Source: Chlorobium sp.
GTDB lineage: Bacteria; Bacteroidota; Chlorobiia; Chlorobiales; Chlorobiaceae
Assembly: GCA_005843825.1 (NCBI GenBank)
Contig: SZXX01000043.1
Location: 1 to 64,000, forward strand
Length of the DNA stretch: 64,000 nt
Direction of reading: 5' to 3'
Shown here: in pieces, positions 25,000-37,094 of the stretch
Numbering within the stretch: position 1 is the stretch's first letter
Layout of the letters: each line of letters opens with the position of its first letter
Made by a program: the position numbers and the translations under genes
Notes under the pieces: generated by a model
Database searches by the model: none
Seen by the model: only the letters and a program-made list of their open reading frames with translations
What the model was told of the DNA's origin: nothing

Positions 25000-26280
25000 T
25001 TAAAGTGCCTTGGCCCCTATATCTGTTCTGTAATACGCTCCGTCAAAACCTATCTTTTCCACGGCAAGATAAGCCCGATCAATGCTTTCGCGGAGAGTAT
25101 CCCCCAGAGCTGTCACTGAAAAAACCCGTCCGCCTGCTGTCGTCAGCCGGCCTCCTTCCAGGGAGGTCCCTGCATGAAACACAAGACAATCGTCCATACC
25201 GGAAACTTCATCAGCAATAGTGATGGGCTTACCTGTTTCATAATGGTCTGGATAACCGCCAGAAGCAATAACAACTGTTGATGCAGATTTGCTGTGCATT
25301 TCAAAGGGCACCTCTCCAAGCGAGCCATCAACACTTGCCTGAAGAGCTGTAATAAAATCACTCTTTAAAAGAGGAAGCACAACCTGAGTTTCAGGATCGC
25401 CCAGACGGGCATTATACTCAACGACGGAAGGCTCTCCATTGTCGATCATCAATCCGACATACAAAAAACCGGTGTACGGATAACCCTCTTCAACCATACC
25501 TTTCAGGGTGGGTTGGATAATTTGTTCCTCAACCTTCTGCAAAACTTCGGGAGTCACTAAAGGTGCCGGAGCATAGGCGCCCATACCGCCGGTATTTTTA
25601 CCGGTATCGCCATTCCCGATACGTTTATGATCCTGCGCCGACAGAAAGAGCCGGTAACGGGTTCCGTCAGTCAAGGCAAAAACACTCGCCTCCTGACCCT
25701 GCAGAAAATCTTCGATAACCACTTCATCTGCTGCGTCGCCAAAAATACGCTCTTCAAACAATTCACTGATTGCCTTTAATGCCTCCTCTCTGTCGAGAGC
25801 AATAAACACTCCTTTTCCAGCACAAAGACCACTCGCCTTGATGACCTGAGGATAGACCCTCTCCGGGAACTCGATATAGCTCCGGGCAGCATTCAGATCC
25901 CCGAAAACATGAAACCCCGCTGTAGGAATGCCTTGACGCCTCATGAACTCCTTGGAAAAAACCTTGCTCGACTCAAGCCGGGCAGCAGCCTTGGTGGGAC
26001 CAACAACCTGTTTGCCCGCACTCCGGAAAAGATCCACAATTCCCAGTTCAAGAGGATGCTCAGAACCGACAACCGTCAGATCAACATGGTTACCCCGGGC
26101 AAACTCAAGAAGCCCCTCCAGTGCGGCGGCTTTCAATGGAAGATTACTAACCTTTCCACCCATCAGGGCAGTCCCGCCATTTCCCGGTGCAACAAAAACT
26201 TTATTCACCCGTTCACTTTTTGCAACCGCCCAGGCAAGGGCATGCTCCCTCGCACCGCTTCCTATGATCAAAACATTCAT
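25000..26280 (-). CDS. purD: Phosphoribosylamine-glycine ligase
   Basis: The 426-residue ATP-grasp enzyme joins phosphoribosylamine and glycine in purine synthesis. It begins MNVLIIGSGAREHALAWA, and contains VGPTKAAARLESSKVFSKEF, the ATP-grasp loop, AQDHKRIGNGDTGKNTGGMG and EYNARLGDPETQ. Length and ends are normal. It precedes the JAMM gene by 22 nt and is divergent from the acyltransferase-lpxK pair across a 198-nt gap in which I see no further gene. Confidence 0.97.
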   Translation of the reverse strand: MNVLIIGSGAREHALAWAVAKSERVNKVFVAPGNGGTALMGGKVSNLPLKAAALEGLLEFARGNHVDLTVVGSEHPLELGIVDLFRSAGKQVVGPTKAAARLESSKVFSKEFMRRQGIPTAGFHVFGDLNAARSYIEFPERVYPQVIKASGLCAGKGVFIALDREEALKAISELFEERIFGDAADEVVIEDFLQGQEASVFALTDGTRYRLFLSAQDHKRIGNGDTGKNTGGMGAYAPAPLVTPEVLQKVEEQIIQPTLKGMVEEGYPYTGFLYVGLMIDNGEPSVVEYNARLGDPETQVVLPLLKSDFITALQASVDGSLGEVPFEMHSKSASTVVIASGGYPDHYETGKPITIADEVSGMDDCLVFHAGTSLEGGRLTTAGGRVFSVTALGDTLRESIDRAYLAVEKIGFDGAYYRTDIGAKAL

Positions 26281-26478
26281 GGCATTCTCTGTAGGGACTT
26301 ACCGTATTTTAACCTTTCAGCCCGTTTGGCCCTGTGGTTTTTCGGCATGGTTTGTTAAATTACTCCCGTCTTTGCGGCTGACAGCATGTATATAAATCAA
26401 GAGGACTAAAATAAACAATAAAAAAATTTATTCCTGTACAAGACAGGGCTCCTCTACCGGCAAATATGATTTACCTCT

Positions 26479-27096
26479 ATGGCCATCTCACCACTGATTT
26501 CCCGCCATATCCTTCCCTTTACTCTGAAGCTTCTCTATGCAAGCCTCCGGATATCAGTGACACCTCGATCATGGAACAATGATGTCGCTGGCAATGGAGC
26601 CATCTTTACCTTCTGGCATGGAAAAATGGTCACAGGATGGCTCCTTGCCAGAGCACTGTTTCCTGAAAAAAAAACAGTTGCCGTCGTAAGCCTTTCTGAA
26701 GATGGTCGTACTCTTGCTGATACTCTTGAGCAACTTGATTTTTCGCTTATCCGGGGATCGAGTTCAAAGGGAGGCGATGAGGTCAAAGATGCCATGCATG
26801 AGGCCCTCGATAGTGAAAATATTATTATTATTACACCTGACGGACCCCGGGGACCTGCCTGCCAGTTCAAATATGGAACCTTGCGCGTAGCCTCCAGTAA
26901 ACGCTGTCCACTCATTTTTGCTGAAATCCGTTACGAGAAAGCATGGCAACTTAAAAGCTGGGACAACTTTGAAATTCCAAAACCTTTCAGCAGAGTGACG
27001 GTAATTATTCATCGTATTTATCTGCCTGTATTTGAAAGTGAAGAAGAATTGCGCATCTATAGCAGAAACCTTTCAGACCGTCTCGGCCATGCTTAA
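26479..27096 (+). CDS. DUF374-family lysophospholipid acyltransferase-like protein
   Basis: The 205-residue protein belongs to the DUF374 branch of the acyltransferase superfamily. It carries FTFWHGKMVTGWLLA, DFSLIRGSSSKGG and ITPDGPRGPACQFKYG, the His/Arg-Gly-Ser-Ser and DGPRGP motifs that position the acyl acceptor. It overlaps the lpxK start by 8 nt. The coupling suggests a role in adding acyl chains to lipid A. Acyl donor and position are not shown by the sequence. Confidence 0.85.
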   Translation: MAISPLISRHILPFTLKLLYASLRISVTPRSWNNDVAGNGAIFTFWHGKMVTGWLLARALFPEKKTVAVVSLSEDGRTLADTLEQLDFSLIRGSSSKGGDEVKDAMHEALDSENIIIITPDGPRGPACQFKYGTLRVASSKRCPLIFAEIRYEKAWQLKSWDNFEIPKPFSRVTVIIHRIYLPVFESEEELRIYSRNLSDRLGHA

Positions 27097-28153
27097 CCCT
27101 TTTTCTCTCCTTCTCAGACCCTTCGCACTGATCTACCTCTCTATCGTGCAGCTTCGCAATGCACTTTTCGATCGGAAGCTGTTCAAAGCATGGAAGTCGC
27201 CCATTCCTGTTGTATCAATCGGAAACCTCTCTGCAGGCGGAACAGGAAAAACCCCTCTTGTAGACTGGGTGGTCAAATATTATCTCTCGATCGGTTGTAA
27301 ACCTGCAATCGTGTCACGGGGTTACCTGCGGGAATCAAAAGGCGTGCAGCTTGTATCTGATGGAGTAAGAATCATGCTGAGCAGCAGAGAGGCTGGCGAT
27401 GAAACCGCCATGCTCGCATGGAATAACCCGGATGCCATTGTTGTCGTCGCTGAAAAGCGAAAAGATGCTGTAACCTATATAGCCAGTCGGTTTGCCAAAA
27501 GATTGCCCGGGGTTATCATCCTCGACGATGCTTTCCAGCATCGGGCAATTGAGAGAGACCTCAACATAGCCGTCATCAATAGTGCTGAACCTTTTAGAAA
27601 AGCAAAAATGCTTCCTGAAGGACGCCTGAGGGAACCGCTGAAAAATCTTTCAAGAGCCGACCTGGTTATAGTGAACAAAATCACCGATGAAGAGCGAGCC
27701 GGAAGTATCATGAAAGAGGTGGAAAAAACAGGACGCCCGGTTGTGAAGGCTCGTGTAAAAAACGGAGAACTGATATGCTTTTCGGGCACATATGCATCTT
27801 CAGATGAAGCACCTTTACCGAAAACCCTTAGTGCACTTGCATTTGCAGGCATCGCATCTCCCGAAAACTTTTTGGATAGTCTGAAAACAGAGGGCGTAAA
27901 CGTAGCAGCATACCGTTTTTTCCGTGACCATGAGTCCCTTAGTGCAAAAAAACTGCAGGCGGTACGACGTGAAGCTGAACAAAAAGGACTCAGCTTGATT
28001 ACCACCGAAAAAGACTACTTCCGCATGCTCGGTCACCCTGAACTGATCCGCATTATTTCTTCAAGACCCTGTTACTATCTGAAAATCGAAACAGATATTT
28101 TCGAAGGTAAAGAGATACTGCACTCAATGCTGAAAGCCGTTATCGAAAAATAA
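27089..28153 (+). CDS. lpxK: Tetraacyldisaccharide 4'-kinase
   Basis: The enzyme phosphorylates the lipid A disaccharide at the 4' position. The protein has 354 residues from ATG 27089 (MLNPFSLLLRPFALIYLSIV); an upstream start at 27032 would lie deep inside the acyltransferase gene and is less likely. The N-terminal membrane-anchoring helix is followed by the P-loop GNLSAGGTGKT (residues 45-55), then SRGYLRE, DETAMLA and DDAFQHRAIERDLNI. It ends 19 nt from the convergent isochorismatase-like gene. Confidence 0.94.
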   Translation: MLNPFSLLLRPFALIYLSIVQLRNALFDRKLFKAWKSPIPVVSIGNLSAGGTGKTPLVDWVVKYYLSIGCKPAIVSRGYLRESKGVQLVSDGVRIMLSSREAGDETAMLAWNNPDAIVVVAEKRKDAVTYIASRFAKRLPGVIILDDAFQHRAIERDLNIAVINSAEPFRKAKMLPEGRLREPLKNLSRADLVIVNKITDEERAGSIMKEVEKTGRPVVKARVKNGELICFSGTYASSDEAPLPKTLSALAFAGIASPENFLDSLKTEGVNVAAYRFFRDHESLSAKKLQAVRREAEQKGLSLITTEKDYFRMLGHPELIRIISSRPCYYLKIETDIFEGKEILHSMLKAVIEK

Positions 28154-28172
28154 AAGAACCTTCGGCCGGGAG

Positions 28173-28715
28173 TTACTCTTTGATGATTTTTGAAATCGCT
28201 TTGAAACCATCACCTTCGGCCACATGCAGGATTTCAAAAACAGCCATTTCGGTACTGGTCAGAGAGGCTCCGGCTTTTTCAATACAGCGAATCCCGAGCG
28301 ACTTGTTCTCTTCAGTTCTGGACGAGACCGCATCGGTCACCAAATGGACATTATAGCCAAACTCGATCAGATCCACTGCTGTCTGGTAAACACAAACATG
28401 GGTTTCCATACCTGCAACCAGAATATCGTTTCTCTTGAATGAGCGGAGCTGCCTCATGAACTCCTCGTTGCCACAACAACTGAATGAAATTTTTTCAACA
28501 GGAACATGATCAGGCAGCAGTGCCTTAAGAGAGTCGATGGTATGCCCCAGGCCTTTCGGGTACTGCTCAGTAACCAGAATCGGGACATCAAGAACTGAGC
28601 ATGCCCTGATCAGCTTACTGATATTCTTTTCCAGAACGGCTGGCTGAAAAACACCCTGAGCTAACCTGCCCTGCACATCAATAATCAAAAGAAGCGTTCC
28701 TTTGGAGGTAATCAT
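28173..28715 (-). CDS. Isochorismatase-family hydrolase (YcaC-like)
   Basis: The 180-residue cysteine hydrolase shows LLIIDVQGRLAQGVF near the start (catalytic Asp), VPILVTEQYPKGLGHT, and NDILVAGMETHVCVYQTAVD with the nucleophilic cysteine in the THVC motif. The family includes nicotinamidases and YcaC-type hydrolases of unknown substrate; this one is YcaC-like. It is a single-gene unit between convergent lpxK and divergent ICMT-like genes. Confidence 0.86.
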   Translation of the reverse strand: MITSKGTLLLIIDVQGRLAQGVFQPAVLEKNISKLIRACSVLDVPILVTEQYPKGLGHTIDSLKALLPDHVPVEKISFSCCGNEEFMRQLRSFKRNDILVAGMETHVCVYQTAVDLIEFGYNVHLVTDAVSSRTEENKSLGIRCIEKAGASLTSTEMAVFEILHVAEGDGFKAISKIIKE

Positions 28716-28816
28716 AAAAATATCCTCAATGAAAAAATAATTAAATTGAAGCTGTAGTATAAAAAGAAGAAACCAACATTATTGTAGATTTTAAGATACG
28801 TTTTTAACCGCAATCC

Positions 28817-29323
28817 ATGAATACTCAACCCCGAGGAAAAAACAAAGTCCAATGGGGCAAAAAGGGAGAGTACCTTGTCGCTCTTCAGTTTGTGCTGCTT
28901 ATAACCTTTATTGTTCTTCCTGTTTATCCCTCAAGTTCTAGTGTCGAACTCTTCAAACTGGCAACCTTCATCAGATTTGCAGTGCTTGCCGTTTGCTGGG
29001 TAATCGCCATTCTTTTTGGAACCACCGGATTGTACAAGATCAAACACTCTTTGACCCCTCTTCCCTATCCTGTCGAACGCAATAAACTGGAAACAAAAGG
29101 CATTTTTGCCCTGGTGCGTCACCCTCTTTACAGCAGTCAACTTTTTGCCGCTTTTGGATGGACAGTTTTCCAGATGAGCGTTTCCCATTTTCTCTTAACT
29201 GCTGCAGGCTTTCTGTTTTTCAGTTACAAAGCTTCTCTTGAGGAGAGCTGGCTGACCGAACTCCATCCAGAGTATACCGACTATGCCCGTCACGTTAATA
29301 AATTCATTCCATGGGTCTACTGA
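28817..29323 (+). CDS. Isoprenylcysteine carboxyl methyltransferase-family membrane protein
   Basis: The 168-residue membrane protein has four to five hydrophobic helices. The C-terminal half shows the ICMT/PEMT pattern: KLETKGIFALVRHPLYSSQL, then KASLEESWLTELHPEYTDYA, where RHP and the E..L....Y pattern bind S-adenosylmethionine. Bacterial members methylate small lipids or isoprenoids and the substrate is unknown. The elbB frame starts at or near its end, suggesting an operon with an isoprenoid-linked gene. Confidence 0.82.
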   Translation: MNTQPRGKNKVQWGKKGEYLVALQFVLLITFIVLPVYPSSSSVELFKLATFIRFAVLAVCWVIAILFGTTGLYKIKHSLTPLPYPVERNKLETKGIFALVRHPLYSSQLFAAFGWTVFQMSVSHFLLTAAGFLFFSYKASLEESWLTELHPEYTDYARHVNKFIPWVY

Positions 29324-29331
29324 CAAAAAAT

Positions 29332-29988
29332 ATGAAAAAAATCGGTGTCCTTCTTGCCGGATGCGGCTTTCTTGACGGGTCGGAAATCCATGAAGCCGTT
29401 CTGACCCTCCTTGCACTCGACAAAGCCGGTGCGGAAGCTGTTTGTCTTGCGCCAGACATTCTGCAGCACAATGTTATCAATCATTACACCGACCAGGAAA
29501 TGACCAATGAATCACGCAATGTCCTTGTCGAATCGGCAAGAATTTCCAGGGGTTCTATCCATAATCTCAAAGAGATCAACAGCCTTATGCTCGATGCACT
29601 TATCATGCCCGGGGGATACGGTGTAGCCAAAAATCTGAGCAATTATGAGTTCAAAGCTTCCGAATGCGATGTCAATGAAGAGGTCGTGATGGCGTTGCAA
29701 TCGTTCTATCATGCCGGAAAACCACTTGGTTTTATATGCATCTCTCCCGCTATAGCTGCAAAAGTACTCGGCAATGAACATATAGAACTGACAATCGGCA
29801 ACGACTTGGAAACAGCGGCAGACATTGAAACAATGGGGGCCCGGCACATCGAAAGCCCCGTATGGAACACCGTTATCAGCAAAAAAGGTAAAATCGTCAG
29901 CACACCGGCCTATATGCTTGGACCAACAATAGGAGAAGTCGCCAAAGGCATCGAAAAGCTGGTTGCCGATATAATCGGGTTACTCTGA
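29332..29988 (+). CDS. elbB: ElbB, isoprenoid biosynthesis glyoxalase (DJ-1/PfpI superfamily)
   Basis: The 218-residue product matches E. coli ElbB closely in visible motifs: MKKIGVLLAGCGFLDGSEIH, NHYTDQEMTNESRNVLVESA, IMPGGYGVAKNLSNYEF and GFICISPAIAAKVLG. ElbB is reported to have glyoxalase activity and to affect isoprenoid yield. I start it at ATG 29332 by comparison with the E. coli N-terminus; an in-frame ATG at 29311 overlaps the previous gene. The 3' end overlaps the convergent permease gene by 9 nt. Confidence 0.92.
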   Translation: MKKIGVLLAGCGFLDGSEIHEAVLTLLALDKAGAEAVCLAPDILQHNVINHYTDQEMTNESRNVLVESARISRGSIHNLKEINSLMLDALIMPGGYGVAKNLSNYEFKASECDVNEEVVMALQSFYHAGKPLGFICISPAIAAKVLGNEHIELTIGNDLETAADIETMGARHIESPVWNTVISKKGKIVSTPAYMLGPTIGEVAKGIEKLVADIIGLL

Positions 29989-30861
29989 CTTGCGATTTTT
30001 TTCAAACGGAATACCTGCATCCCTCGGGGCGGAAGCCCTTCCGACAAAGCCCGCGAGCACAAAAAGTGTAATGATATAGGGCAATGACTGCACCAGCTGG
30101 GAAGGAATCAGTCCTGTCTGGAGCCATATTTCCAAAGACTCGGTAGCGGCAAACATGATACTCGCAAGAGCGGCTCCCGCTGGAGTCCACTTTCCTATAA
30201 TCATAGCAGCAAGTGCTATATAACCCCGACCGGCAGACATATTATCCGTAAAGGTATGCTGCTGAAAAACAAGAAAAGCTCCTGCAAGTGCGGCCAGTGC
30301 TCCCGATATCAGCACACCGGAATACCGCATTCGATCAATATTGATCCCGGCACTGTCGGCGGTTTCAGCACTTTCACCTGTTGCCCGAAGCCTCAGCCCG
30401 TAAGGCGTTTTAAATAGCAGTAACTGACCGGCAACAACTGAAATAACAGCCAGACAAAAGAAAGGATCCAGGAAAAGAAAAGGAACGTCTATCCCTGCTA
30501 TACGTTCCGAGTTCATTGAACTTCCAAACAGGAGGCTAAGACCGAAACGGGTAACTCCCATGATGAATATATTGATGGCAATTCCTGCGACAATCTGATC
30601 GGCCTTAAGGGTGACTGTAATAAAAGCAAAAATCAAGGCGACACAAAGACCACAGAGAAGAGCCAGCAAAATCCCAAGCATCGCTGATCCTGTCTGGTAC
30701 TGACCATACGCCGCACCGAAAGCGCCCATAAGAATCATACCCTCAAGGGCAAGGTTAACAACACCCCCACGTTCCGAAAAGGTTGCCCCGACGGAAGTAA
30801 GCGTATAGGGCACAGCTAGACGCACAACTTGCATAAGAATGACTGCAGGCTCAATACCCAT
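29980..30861 (-). CDS. ABC transporter permease, BmpC/nucleoside-type (BPD_transp_2)
   Basis: The 293-residue protein has about eight to nine hydrophobic segments and the family features TSVGATFSERGGVVNLALEG near the N-terminus, and RATGESAETADSAGIN in the cytoplasmic loop that contacts the ATPase. It resembles the second permease of BMP/nucleoside uptake systems (YufQ-like). The lipoprotein, ATPase and first permease are absent from the flanks; partners must be encoded elsewhere. The C-terminus (PRDAGIPFEKNRKSE) overlaps elbB. Confidence 0.86.
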   Translation of the reverse strand: MGIEPAVILMQVVRLAVPYTLTSVGATFSERGGVVNLALEGMILMGAFGAAYGQYQTGSAMLGILLALLCGLCVALIFAFITVTLKADQIVAGIAINIFIMGVTRFGLSLLFGSSMNSERIAGIDVPFLFLDPFFCLAVISVVAGQLLLFKTPYGLRLRATGESAETADSAGINIDRMRYSGVLISGALAALAGAFLVFQQHTFTDNMSAGRGYIALAAMIIGKWTPAGAALASIMFAATESLEIWLQTGLIPSQLVQSLPYIITLFVLAGFVGRASAPRDAGIPFEKNRKSE

Positions 30862-31014
30862 TATTAATCAGTATGAAATATCCTTTCAGGTAGTTTTTAC
30901 AGCCGGATTTTTTATTAAATTTCGTTTCGAATAAAAGTAGTAAACTCTACCTGTTTTTTCGCCGCCTGCTCATGTTTTTTATTTTGCAAAGTAAAATAAT
31001 TACTGCTTACCATC

Positions 31015-33765
31015 ATGTCAAAATCTGAGATTCCAAACGAAAAGGCTTCCCGCAAACAGTACATTTACAGTTTCTCAGGAGGGTCTTCTGAAGGTGATGC
31101 GTCCATGAAAAACCTTCTTGGGGGTAAAGGTGCCAACCTTGCCGAAATGGCAAACATCGGCCTGCCGGTTCCTCCAGGATTCACCATTTCAACAGAAGTA
31201 TGCACCCACTACTACGACAATCAGAAAAACTACCCCAAAAATCTTTTCGAACAGGATATCCCGAACGCACTCAGCAAAATTGAAGAGACATTAGGGAAAA
31301 AGTTTGGCGATCCCGAAAACCCTTTGCTTGTCTCAGTCCGTTCAGGGGCCAGGGCCTCAATGCCTGGCATGATGGATACTATTCTCAATCTTGGTTTGAA
31401 TGAAAAAACTGTTGCAGGCCTTGCCCGGAAATCTGGAAACCCCCGATTCGCCTGGGACTGCTACCGCCGTTTTGTGCAGATGTATGGCGATGTCGTACTT
31501 GACCTCAAACCGACCGATAAAAAACAGATTGATCCCTTCGAAAAAATACTTGAGACAAAAAAACACGAACTTGGCATAACGCTCGACACTGAATTCGAGG
31601 TTGAAGACCTCCAGGACATTGTCGCCAAATACAAAGCTGCAATTCTTGAAAAAACCGGCAGGACGTTCCCTGAAGACCCCAAAGAACAGCTCATCGGAGC
31701 AATCGGAGCCGTGTTCAACAGCTGGAATAACGAACGGGCTATCGTCTACCGCAAGCTTAATCACATTCCCGGTTACTGGGGTACCGCCTGCAACGTTCAG
31801 GCCATGGTCTTCGGTAACATGGGCCTGGATTGCGGAACCGGCGTAGCATTCACCCGAGATGCTGCAACCGGCGACAATATCTTTTATGGCGAGTTTCTTA
31901 TGAACGCCCAGGGTGAAGATGTAGTGGCCGGCACAAGAACGCCCCTTAAAATCGAACAGCTCAAAGCAGAAAACCCCGACATCTACAACCAGCTTGAAGA
32001 GATCCGTTCGATTCTCGAACACCACTACCACGACATGATGGACATCGAGTTCACCATAGAGAACAACAAGCTTTTCATGCTGCAGTGCAGGGTTGGTAAA
32101 CGAACCGGTATGGCTGCGGTAAAAATTGCCTATGACATGTATAACGAAAAGCTCATTGATGAAAAAGAAGCTCTGTTACGCATAGAACCTGAACAGCTGA
32201 ACCAGCTTCTGAGACCAATCTTTGACTTGAAGGAAAAACAGGCCGCCATTTCAGGAGGCAGACTCCTCGCAACAGGCCTTAATGCAGGCCCGGGTGCTGC
32301 AACCGGAAAAATCTATTTTAATTCCGTAGATGCGTATGAGGCCGGGAAACGCGGAGAAGCCGTCATTCTTGTCCGCATCGAAACCTCTCCCGAAGATATC
32401 AAAGGCATGGCAGCCTCCGAAGGTATACTTACCGAACGCGGGGGGATGACCTCCCATGCAGCCCTTGTGGCCCGTCAGATGGGCAAGGTCTGCGTTGTCG
32501 GATGCGGTGCGCTCAATATCGACTATCAAAAAGGAGAGATGCGGGTTCACGGCAACGACACGGTGCTTTCCGAAGGTGATTACATCTCCATCGACGGCAG
32601 CACTGGCGAAGTTATTGCCGGTAAAGTGGCTACTAAAAACTCTGAAATCATTGAAGTACTTGTTGATAAAACCCTCAAGCCGGAAGATGCGCCGACATGG
32701 CCTATCTACAAACAGCTTATGGAATGGGCCGATAAGTACCGTAAACTCAATATCCGCACTAATGCCGATCAGCCCGACCAGGCTGAAATCGCCATTACGT
32801 TTGGTGCTGAAGGCATCGGTCTCTGCCGCACTGAACACATGTTCTTCGGCGGTGAGCGTATTGACGCTATGCGTGAAATGATTTTGGCAGACGATATCGA
32901 AGGCCGCAAAAAAGCTCTTGAAAAACTTCTCCCTTATCAGCGTGAAGACTTCTACGGGCTTTTCAAAACCATGGGCTCACGGCCGGTCACCATCAGACTG
33001 CTTGATCCCCCGCTGCATGAGTTCCTGCCGCACACCGACAGTGAAATCAAAACTCTTGCGGGAAAGATGCACAGATCATTTGAAGAGGTAAAAAAACTTA
33101 TCAACGATCTGCACGAATTCAATCCCATGCTTGGTCTCCGCGGCTGTCGTCTGGGTATACTTCATCCTGAAATAACGGTGATGCAGGTAAGGGCAATCAT
33201 TGAAGCTGCCTGCAGGCTCAAGAAAGAAGGGCTTGAAGTCGTGCCTGAAATCATGGTACCACTCATCAGCACCGTCAAGGAGCTTGAAATTACCAGTGAA
33301 ATCATCCACAAAACAGCACGAAGCGTCATTGCCGAACAAGGGACCGGGGTTAAATACCTGGTAGGGACGATGATCGAGGTACCACGTGCAGCTATTACCT
33401 CTGACCAGATTGCCACCGCTGCTGACTTCTTCAGCTATGGCACCAACGATCTGACCCAGATGGCACTCGGTATGAGTCGCGACGACTCAGGCCAGTTCCT
33501 GCCAATTTACCAGCAGCAGGATATCTTTGCACGTAACCCGTTTGAATCGATCGACAAAGATGGAGTGGGACGCTTGATAAGCATTTCTGCAAAAGAGGGT
33601 CGAGGAGTGAAACCTGGACTTAAACTCGGTATCTGCGGCGAGCACGGCGGTGATCCTTCAACCGTTGAGTTCTGCCACGAGATCGGGCTTAATTATGTTT
33701 CATGCAGCCCGTTCAGAGTCCCGATCGCACGTCTTGCGGCAGCAAGAGCGGCACTGAAAGGCTGA
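31015..33765 (+). CDS. ppdK: Pyruvate, phosphate dikinase
   Basis: The 916-residue enzyme interconverts pyruvate and phosphoenolpyruvate and feeds the reductive TCA cycle and gluconeogenesis in green sulfur bacteria. The N-terminal ATP-grasp domain has [20 protein letters not shown] and [20 protein letters not shown]. The central phospho-histidine segment is [19 protein letters not shown], with the catalytic His in TSHA. The C-terminal PEP/pyruvate barrel has RTEHMF and [11 protein letters not shown]. It is monocistronic, with a terminator 26 nt downstream. Confidence 0.97.
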   Translation: MSKSEIPNEKASRKQYIYSFSGGSSEGDASMKNLLGGKGANLAEMANIGLPVPPGFTISTEVCTHYYDNQKNYPKNLFEQDIPNALSKIEETLGKKFGDPENPLLVSVRSGARASMPGMMDTILNLGLNEKTVAGLARKSGNPRFAWDCYRRFVQMYGDVVLDLKPTDKKQIDPFEKILETKKHELGITLDTEFEVEDLQDIVAKYKAAILEKTGRTFPEDPKEQLIGAIGAVFNSWNNERAIVYRKLNHIPGYWGTACNVQAMVFGNMGLDCGTGVAFTRDAATGDNIFYGEFLMNAQGEDVVAGTRTPLKIEQLKAENPDIYNQLEEIRSILEHHYHDMMDIEFTIENNKLFMLQCRVGKRTGMAAVKIAYDMYNEKLIDEKEALLRIEPEQLNQLLRPIFDLKEKQAAISGGRLLATGLNAGPGAATGKIYFNSVDAYEAGKRGEAVILVRIETSPEDIKGMAASEGILTERGGMTSHAALVARQMGKVCVVGCGALNIDYQKGEMRVHGNDTVLSEGDYISIDGSTGEVIAGKVATKNSEIIEVLVDKTLKPEDAPTWPIYKQLMEWADKYRKLNIRTNADQPDQAEIAITFGAEGIGLCRTEHMFFGGERIDAMREMILADDIEGRKKALEKLLPYQREDFYGLFKTMGSRPVTIRLLDPPLHEFLPHTDSEIKTLAGKMHRSFEEVKKLINDLHEFNPMLGLRGCRLGILHPEITVMQVRAIIEAACRLKKEGLEVVPEIMVPLISTVKELEITSEIIHKTARSVIAEQGTGVKYLVGTMIEVPRAAITSDQIATAADFFSYGTNDLTQMALGMSRDDSGQFLPIYQQQDIFARNPFESIDKDGVGRLISISAKEGRGVKPGLKLGICGEHGGDPSTVEFCHEIGLNYVSCSPFRVPIARLAAARAALKG

Positions 33766-33790
33766 ACTGATTCCAACATTCACAGGGTAC

Positions 33791-33826
33791 AAAAGAGAAA
33801 GGCGGCTATTGCCGCCTTTCTCTTTT
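33791..33826. terminator. Bidirectional intrinsic terminator after ppdK
   Basis: A perfect 16-bp stem (AAAAGAGAAAGGCGGC and its complement) with a 4-nt loop TATT is flanked by A-rich and T-rich arms. It can end both ppdK and the small gene on the opposite strand. Confidence 0.92.
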
Positions 33827-33847
33827 GCTTTATGCTCAGGACTTTTT

Positions 33848-34006
33848 TCAAGCTTCCTTTTTCTTAAAAAACATGCAGCCACCTTCGGCAACTACATCCT
33901 TGCCAAAACAAGTTCCTGAGGCAGGATTATCAGCCTTTGGAGTAAAGCTCTGGCAATCCTGACACTGTTTACCTTTTTCGGCTTGCTTCTGGTAAATAAT
34001 TTCCAT
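33848..34006 (-). CDS. Small HiPIP-like iron-sulfur protein
   Basis: The 52-residue frame starts at ATG 34006 (MEIIYQKQAEKGKQ) and ends at TGA (33848-33850). Four cysteines follow C-x2-C-x14-C-x10-C: Cys15, Cys18, Cys33 and Cys44. The core CQDCQSFTPK and TCFGKDVVAEGGC resembles the C-terminal cluster-binding half of high-potential iron-sulfur proteins (CxxC...GC...GW/GC). There is no export signal. It lies between the ppdK terminator and uvrA on the opposite strand. No good Shine-Dalgarno is visible. A minimal Fe-S electron carrier is plausible; rubredoxin-like or zinc-binding alternatives remain. Confidence 0.65.
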   Translation of the reverse strand: MEIIYQKQAEKGKQCQDCQSFTPKADNPASGTCFGKDVVAEGGCMFFKKKEA

Positions 34007-34232
34007 ATTGAATGTTGCTTTATGTTTTACGTTATTGTTCTATCAAATCAGTATCCATCCGATTTTGACCTTCACAAGCATCGGACTGATGGACCAAATA
34101 TAAATCAGAAAGATTTTTTACAAAGTTTTTTTATAAAAAAGAAACCATAGCCTTCATCTTACTGTTGAGCTAAACAGCATCAGTAAAGAATTGCTGCCTG
34201 AGCTGCCAAAAAGAAAGAGAGAAAAAAAACAA

Positions 34233-37072
<2,840 letters not shown>

Positions 37073-37073
<1 letters not shown>

Positions 37074-37093
37074 GGGCGCGTGCCCAGCGCCCT
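37073..37093. terminator. Hairpin between convergent uvrA and MFS genes
   Basis: AGGGCGC (37073-37079) pairs with GCGCCCT (37087-37093) across a 7-nt loop, immediately after the uvrA stop. It lacks a strong T-tract, so termination is probable but not certain. Confidence 0.55.
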
Positions 37094-37094
37094 A

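Noticed and set aside
27032-27088. Upstream start of lpxK
   Set aside because: It would overlap the acyltransferase by 65 nt; ATG 27089 gives the family-typical N-terminus.
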